DNA from: an uncultured Eggerthella sp.
GTDB lineage: Bacteria; Actinomycetota; Coriobacteriia; Coriobacteriales; Eggerthellaceae
Length of the DNA: 9,212 bases
NCBI GenBank assembly: GCA_902470405.1
Contig: CABRGJ010000016.1
Span: 1 to 9,212 of the forward strand
Direction of reading: 5' to 3'
This document shows, in pieces, positions 5,751 to 9,212 of this stretch. Position 1 is the stretch's first letter, and the number at the start of each line of letters is the position of its first letter. The notes under the pieces are model-generated. The model had not been told where the DNA came from. It made no database searches and was given only the letters and a program-made list of their open reading frames with translations. A program made the translations under genes and the position numbers.

Positions 5751-6872
5751 TTATTTCTGGCGCTTATTCTTGCGCGTTTCCTTGCGAGGATTGTAATGAT
5801 GGAGCAGTACAGGCTCGAGCAAGCGAAGCTTGAAGACGATGATGCCCGTTACGATGGCAAGGATCGCAAACACGATATAGCGTGGCGGTCCGTCGATGGC
5901 GCTTACAACGATCGCGCCAGCAGAGAGCAGCGCAGTCCAGCCCCACATGATGAAGACGGTCGCGCGCTGTGAATAGCCAGCCTGCATAAGACGATGGTGG
6001 ATATGACCACGATCGGCTTCATCGATCGGTTGATGAGCGCGTTTGCGGCGAATGATCGCAATGGCGGTATCGAGAATAGGAACGCCTGCTGCGATGATCG
6101 GGACGAGCAGTGACACGAAGAATGCAGATCGAGCGACCGCCATCAAAGAAACGATACCGAGCGCGAATCCGAGTAGAAGTGCGCCAGAGTCGCCCATGAA
6201 GATGCTGGCTGGATGGATGTTCGACTTCAGAAAACCGAGGCACGCACCTACGATGATGAAGCTCATGATGGCTGCTGCAGGGCGTCCGGTGAGCGCTGCC
6301 AGGATGCCGATCGTGACAGCTGTGATGGCAGTGATACCTGCTGCAAGACCGTCGAGCCCGTCGATCAGGTTGATGATGTTAGCGAACGCGACCAGATAGA
6401 ATACGGTAATGGGGTAGGAGAGCAGTCCGAATTCGAAATATCCATCGTTGATGAAATTATGGATGCTCGAGAAAAGAAGACCCGATCCTGCCACGACGCA
6501 GGCGGCAACGATCTGACCCAGCAGTTTGGTCTTCGGCTTCAGATTGTAGATGTCGTCAACAACACCCACGCCGAACATGATGATAACGCCGATCGCCACG
6601 CCGATGTAGTTCACGTTGTTGCCAAGACCGCCTTGAAGCGGAGACTCCCAACCCCACCAGTGCATGCCAATAAGAGCGACCGCGATCGCGATAATAAGGC
6701 CCCCGAAGATCGCCACGCCTCCCATACGGGGAATGGGCTGCATGTTCACGCGACGGGCGCTGGGGTAGTCGATAGCATCGAGAGCGATAGCGATGCGACG
6801 GGCGATCGGAGTGAGGGCGATCGTAGCGACGACCGCAACAAGAAAGAGGATTATACACTCGAGCCAATTCAC
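5751..6872 (-). CDS. wecA: WecA/TagO-type undecaprenyl-phosphate glycosyl-1-phosphate transferase
   Basis: This polytopic membrane enzyme moves a sugar-1-phosphate (GlcNAc-1-P in characterised members) from UDP-sugar to undecaprenyl phosphate, the first step in building lipid-linked wall or surface glycans. The 373 residues are mostly hydrophobic with about eleven membrane segments. Family motifs are PRMGGVAIF (48-56), VGVVDDIYNLKPKTK (102-116) with the paired Asp 106-107, NIINLIDGLDGLAAG (165-179), IFMGDSGALLLGF (224-236), and RGHIHHRL (288-295), whose HxHH signature favours WecA/TagO over MraY. The tail is strongly basic. The start is GTG at 6872: an in-frame TGA lies six bases upstream and no ATG occurs before residue 44. 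AAGGAG stands 11 bases ahead. The exact sugar cannot be read from sequence, so the symbol is by family. Confidence 0.9.
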   Translation of the reverse strand: MNWLECIILFLVAVVATIALTPIARRIAIALDAIDYPSARRVNMQPIPRMGGVAIFGGLIIAIAVALIGMHWWGWESPLQGGLGNNVNYIGVAIGVIIMFGVGVVDDIYNLKPKTKLLGQIVAACVVAGSGLLFSSIHNFINDGYFEFGLLSYPITVFYLVAFANIINLIDGLDGLAAGITAITAVTIGILAALTGRPAAAIMSFIIVGACLGFLKSNIHPASIFMGDSGALLLGFALGIVSLMAVARSAFFVSLLVPIIAAGVPILDTAIAIIRRKRAHQPIDEADRGHIHHRLMQAGYSQRATVFIMWGWTALLSAGAIVVSAIDGPPRYIVFAILAIVTGIIVFKLRLLEPVLLHHYNPRKETRKNKRQK

Positions 6873-6959
6873 TCTTCAGGGCGCTCCTTTTCGCGCGGTT
6901 CAGACTTGAGACGAAAGCCAACCGGTGGTGATGCCGTAGGGTTTTGCTTGCGACCATCC

Positions 6960-6988
6960 ATTATAAAACCTTAGTGTTAAAGACGTCC
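6960..6988 (-). promoter_or_regulatory. Promoter for the wecA-ybaK operon
   Basis: On the minus strand, a consensus TATAAT -10 box lies at 6965-6960, in the context TTTTATAATGG. No good -35 hexamer is seen at the expected distance (around 6988-6983). Transcription would start near 6953 and give a leader of about 80 bases before the GTG at 6872. Confidence 0.5.
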
Positions 6989-6997
6989 TGCTATAAT
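6969..6997 (+). promoter_or_regulatory. Promoter for the GT2 glycosyltransferase gene
   Basis: A consensus TATAAT lies at 6992-6997. The -35 region (near 6969-6974) is poor. A start near 7004 would leave only about 11 bases before the GTG at 7015 with no ribosome-binding site, which supports the ATG at 7066 as the true start. The box mirrors the minus-strand TATAAT 26 bases away, so the two promoters share their upstream DNA. Confidence 0.5.
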
Positions 6998-7065
6998 GAA
7001 TCTTCGCGGACGGCGTGCTGAAATACAGTGTGAACAACAGTACGGAGGGTTCGCAGAGAGTTTTT

Positions 7066-8178
7066 ATGAACACATCGCTCGAACACACATCGCCGTCTTC
7101 GGATCGCGCCTCGTTGCAAGACGAACAACCGGCCATTAGCATCATCATCCCGGTTTTCAATGTTGAGCGCTGGCTCGCACGTGCCGTTGCTTCGCTCCAG
7201 GCACAAACCTTCACGGATTTCGAACTCTTTCTTGTCGATGATGGCAGCACTGATGGAAGCGGTGCGCTTTGCGATGAGCTTGCTCGGCAAGATGAGCGCA
7301 TTTGCGTTATCCATCAGGCTAACGCAGGAGCGGCCGCAGCGCGCAATACGGCGATCGAACGCGCGCGTGGTGAATACCTTTACTTCATGGATGGGGATGA
7401 TTGGTGCGATGTCACCATGCTTGCGGATATGTATCGCACGGCAAAGGAAAATGATCTCGATCTGCTGGTGACGGGTTTCTATATCGAAACGTATTATGAC
7501 GACGATAAGTTCTATCGAGAACAACGCAATGCGCCCGATCGTATCTTCTCCACCCAAGACGAATTCCGCGCATCAGCGCACAAGCTCTTCGACGCGCAGT
7601 TGCTCTATGCGCCTTGGAATAAGCTCTATCGTCGCTCCTATCTTGATGCGAAAGAGATCCGATTCCCTGCTACCTTCTGGGATGATCTACCCTTCAATCT
7701 TGAAGTGATGCGTGATGTAGAGCGTGTGGGTACACTCGATGGGCATTACTATCATTTTCTCCGTGCGCGCGCAGAGAGCGAGAATACGCGCTATCGACCT
7801 GATATGTATGCTAAACGCGAGGAAGAGCATCAGTGGCTTCAGGATCTGTATCGCGGTTGGGGCGTTGATTCGCCAGAGGTCCAAGAGTTCTTAGCACGTA
7901 GATATTCCGAACGTTTGGTTGGCTGCGTCGAGAACATCACCAACAAGAATTGTGAGCTCTCATGGACGCAGAAGCGCCACGAGATCGCAAAGATGATCTC
8001 CGCGCCGCAAGCGAGAGAGGCACTCGAAAAGACCAAGCCAAACACCTTCATGATGAAAGTGATCTTCATTCCCTATCGCATGCAGAATATTACGCTGACC
8101 ATGTGGGAAAGCCAGTTCATCTCATTCGTCAAGCAGCACTCGACGAATCTTTTTGCGCGCTTGAAGGCGAATCGCTAA
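7066..8178 (+). CDS. Glycosyltransferase family 2
   Basis: This inverting glycosyltransferase with a GT-A fold transfers a sugar from a nucleotide donor, probably to a lipid-linked or surface glycan. In the 370-residue protein the catalytic domain starts at AISIIIPVFNVERWL (23-37) and includes ELFLVDDGSTDGS (53-65), NAGAAAARNTAIERARGEY (86-104) and the DxD-type metal site YFMDGDDW (106-113). APWNKLYRRSYL (182-193) and ATFWDDLPFNLEVM (202-215) match the acceptor-side elements of EpsJ/WcaA-like GT2 proteins. The last 110 residues are helical and charged and are not recognised. No membrane anchor is evident. I chose the ATG at 7066; GGAGGG (7044-7049) is 16 bases away and GAGAG (7056-7060) is closer. 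A GTG at 7015 would add 17 non-homologous residues. Donor and acceptor are unknown; nearby glf makes galactofuranose one possibility. Confidence 0.88.
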   Translation: MNTSLEHTSPSSDRASLQDEQPAISIIIPVFNVERWLARAVASLQAQTFTDFELFLVDDGSTDGSGALCDELARQDERICVIHQANAGAAAARNTAIERARGEYLYFMDGDDWCDVTMLADMYRTAKENDLDLLVTGFYIETYYDDDKFYREQRNAPDRIFSTQDEFRASAHKLFDAQLLYAPWNKLYRRSYLDAKEIRFPATFWDDLPFNLEVMRDVERVGTLDGHYYHFLRARAESENTRYRPDMYAKREEEHQWLQDLYRGWGVDSPEVQEFLARRYSERLVGCVENITNKNCELSWTQKRHEIAKMISAPQAREALEKTKPNTFMMKVIFIPYRMQNITLTMWESQFISFVKQHSTNLFARLKANR

Positions 8179-8180
8179 GA

Positions 8181-8654
8181 CTATTTCACGGTAAGCACAG
8201 GAGTAATGGTGGCGCGGATAACGCCGTAGCTCACACTGCCCAGAAGACCGCGAATGGCGCCAAGTCCTCGACGGCCCATTACGATAAGGTCGCAGGCGTG
8301 ATCGTCAGCGTAATCGATGATTCCATCGACAGCTGAAGGATGCGCGATCACCTCGTAGGTGACCTGGCCTTCATTGAGACCGTCCAATGTATCGCCGATC
8401 GCGTCGACCATCTCTTCATGGATATCGAGCAGCGTATCGTCAAAGAGCTCGGAATACGTTCTCTGTGTCACATAGGACGGGCTGACCACTGCTGTTGGAT
8501 CGCTCGCTGCGATTTCGGGAAAGATGTTGATGGGCACCACGTTCACGACATGCACAGCGGTGTCGTGTCCCTTAGCGATATCACGTGCGGCACGAAGTGC
8601 ACTTTGCGCATGATCGGACCCATCGAATGGAACAACAATGCATTCGTAAGCCAT
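8181..8654 (-). CDS. Universal stress protein, UspA family
   Basis: This is a small cytoplasmic UspA-domain protein of the ATP-binding type; the family is linked to stress and stationary-phase survival, with no defined reaction. Its 157 residues begin ECIVVPFDGSDHAQSALRAA (4-23), the usual first strand and nucleotide-contacting Asp. It ends with CDLIVMGRRGLGAIRGLLGS (121-140), which fits the ATP-binding pattern G-x2-G-x9-G-S, then VLTVK as the last strand. The start is ATG at 8654, with GAGGAG (8665-8660) five bases ahead. An in-frame ATG at 8717 overlaps the promoter -10 box and would add 21 unrelated residues. The stop lies 2 bases from the end of the convergent glycosyltransferase gene. 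Confidence 0.92.
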   Translation of the reverse strand: MAYECIVVPFDGSDHAQSALRAARDIAKGHDTAVHVVNVVPINIFPEIAASDPTAVVSPSYVTQRTYSELFDDTLLDIHEEMVDAIGDTLDGLNEGQVTYEVIAHPSAVDGIIDYADDHACDLIVMGRRGLGAIRGLLGSVSYGVIRATITPVLTVK

Positions 8655-8715
8655 GGTAACTCCTCGATCGAAATGGTAAGGCAGAAGGGATAGACCCTGC
8701 TTCGCGTACCCTTTC

Positions 8716-8744
8716 ATTATAAAGAAAGCTCGAGGTAACTACGT
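8716..8744 (-). promoter_or_regulatory. Promoter for the universal stress protein gene
   Basis: TATAAT on the minus strand at 8721-8716 is a perfect -10 box. A start near 8709 would give a leader of about 55 bases. The -35 position falls in the last codons of the VanZ-like gene and shows no good match. The stress gene can thus be expressed apart from the upstream gene. Confidence 0.45.
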
Positions 8745-9212
8745 GCGCGAATTCCTACGCTTTCGTTTCAAACGAATGACGAGCGCGAAGAGCGCTACAG
8801 CAAGTGCGGCTGCTATGGTGTCGACAAGCCAATCCATCGGATCGCAGCTACGTCCCGGAACAAGGATCTGGTGCAACTCATCGCTTGCGCCATACACGCT
8901 TGCGCAGATGAGCGCGTAGAGACTCGCCTTGTCAAGAGGGAAGGTGAGGCGGAGCGCGTTAATGAGCGCAAGGCCAAGTAAGAAGAATTCCGTAAAATGG
9001 CCGATCGGCGAAACATCGATGGCGTGTCCGAAAAATGATGTGGTAGCAGCGATGAGTGCGTTGCGCAGGAGCGAGATGATGCCTGAGCCTGTATCGATCA
9101 GTTCGCCGGACTTCGAGCTCATGTAGAAGATGACAGCAAGCATAGTGGCGACAAAGAACCAGCTCGCGATGAGAAAAACGCGCGAATGGGCGCGTGTTTC
9201 GCGAGGGTTAGA
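8739..9212 (-). CDS. VanZ-like family membrane protein (N-terminus outside window)
   Basis: This is a small membrane protein of the VanZ-like family. VanZ of enterococci gives low-level teicoplanin resistance; most relatives have no known function. Landmarks are the motif IFYMSSKSGELID after the first membrane segment, SPIGHFTEFFLLGLALINAL, and YGASDELHQILVPGRSCDPMDWLVDT, the most conserved VanZ segment (E-x2-Q-x3-PGR-x3-xDW). A final membrane helix and a basic tail, RLKRKRRNSRT, follow. The frame stays open to the right edge and holds no ATG, GTG or TTG before it. The ATG at 9143 would cut the first membrane segment (VFLIASWFFVATMLAVIFY), so the true start lies beyond the window. About four membrane segments are expected. 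Nothing here indicates glycopeptide resistance. Confidence 0.87.
   Translation of the reverse strand, partial: SNPRETRAHSRVFLIASWFFVATMLAVIFYMSSKSGELIDTGSGIISLLRNALIAATTSFFGHAIDVSPIGHFTEFFLLGLALINALRLTFPLDKASLYALICASVYGASDELHQILVPGRSCDPMDWLVDTIAAALAVALFALVIRLKRKRRNSRT

Noticed and set aside
6213..6974. 253-codon open frame on the + strand
   Set aside because: It is antisense to the clearly conserved wecA gene and very rich in Asp, Arg and His with no domain pattern, as expected of a shadow frame.
7015..7065. Upstream GTG start for the GT2 gene
   Set aside because: It lies about 11 bases after the likely transcription start with no ribosome-binding site, and the added 17 residues precede the conserved domain.
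8655..8717. Upstream ATG start for the stress-protein gene
   Set aside because: It overlaps the TATAAT promoter box, and the downstream ATG has GAGGAG at the right distance and begins the conserved fold.
9141..9143. ATG as start of the VanZ-like gene
   Set aside because: It falls inside the first membrane segment, and the frame remains open and hydrophobic upstream to the window edge.

Overview
The window reads as chromosomal DNA of an anaerobic, probably high-GC Gram-positive bacterium. DMSO-reductase genes next to molybdenum-cofactor genes, followed by UDP-galactopyranose mutase, WecA-like, GT2 and VanZ-like genes, suggest Actinomycetota, most likely class Coriobacteriia (Eggerthellaceae or Cryptobacterium-like). 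This placement is inferred from protein flavour and gene content, not from a marker gene. Base composition looks close to half GC throughout. I see no tRNA, rRNA, CRISPR array or insertion sequence.

Left part (1-1949, + strand): the end of a dmsB-type 4Fe-4S subunit gene (5' end outside the window), dmsC for the quinol-oxidising membrane anchor, a strong intrinsic terminator with a GAAA tetraloop, and a TorD/DmsD-type chaperone gene. The catalytic dmsA would lie to the left, outside the window.

Second block (2011-3775, - strand, convergent to the chaperone gene): a moaE-like gene for molybdopterin synthase, then a gene encoding MobB fused to MobA. The MobA half is split by a one-base frameshift near 2490. 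Both genes serve the bis-MGD cofactor that a DmsA-type enzyme needs, so the two blocks form one functional unit: the reductase, its chaperone and its cofactor.

Middle (3776-5147, + strand): a 232-base divergent intergenic region rich in inverted repeats and with possible alternative pairing, then glf (UDP-galactopyranose mutase).

Right part: ybaK (Cys-tRNA(Pro) deacylase) lies 13 bases downstream of a wecA/tagO-type glycosyl-1-phosphate transferase gene (- strand). A divergent promoter region with two mirror-image TATAAT boxes separates wecA from a GT2 glycosyltransferase gene (+). That gene ends 2 bases from a convergent universal-stress-protein gene (-), which follows a VanZ-family membrane-protein gene running off the right edge. 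glf, wecA and the GT2 together suggest synthesis of a lipid-linked, possibly galactofuranose-containing surface glycan.
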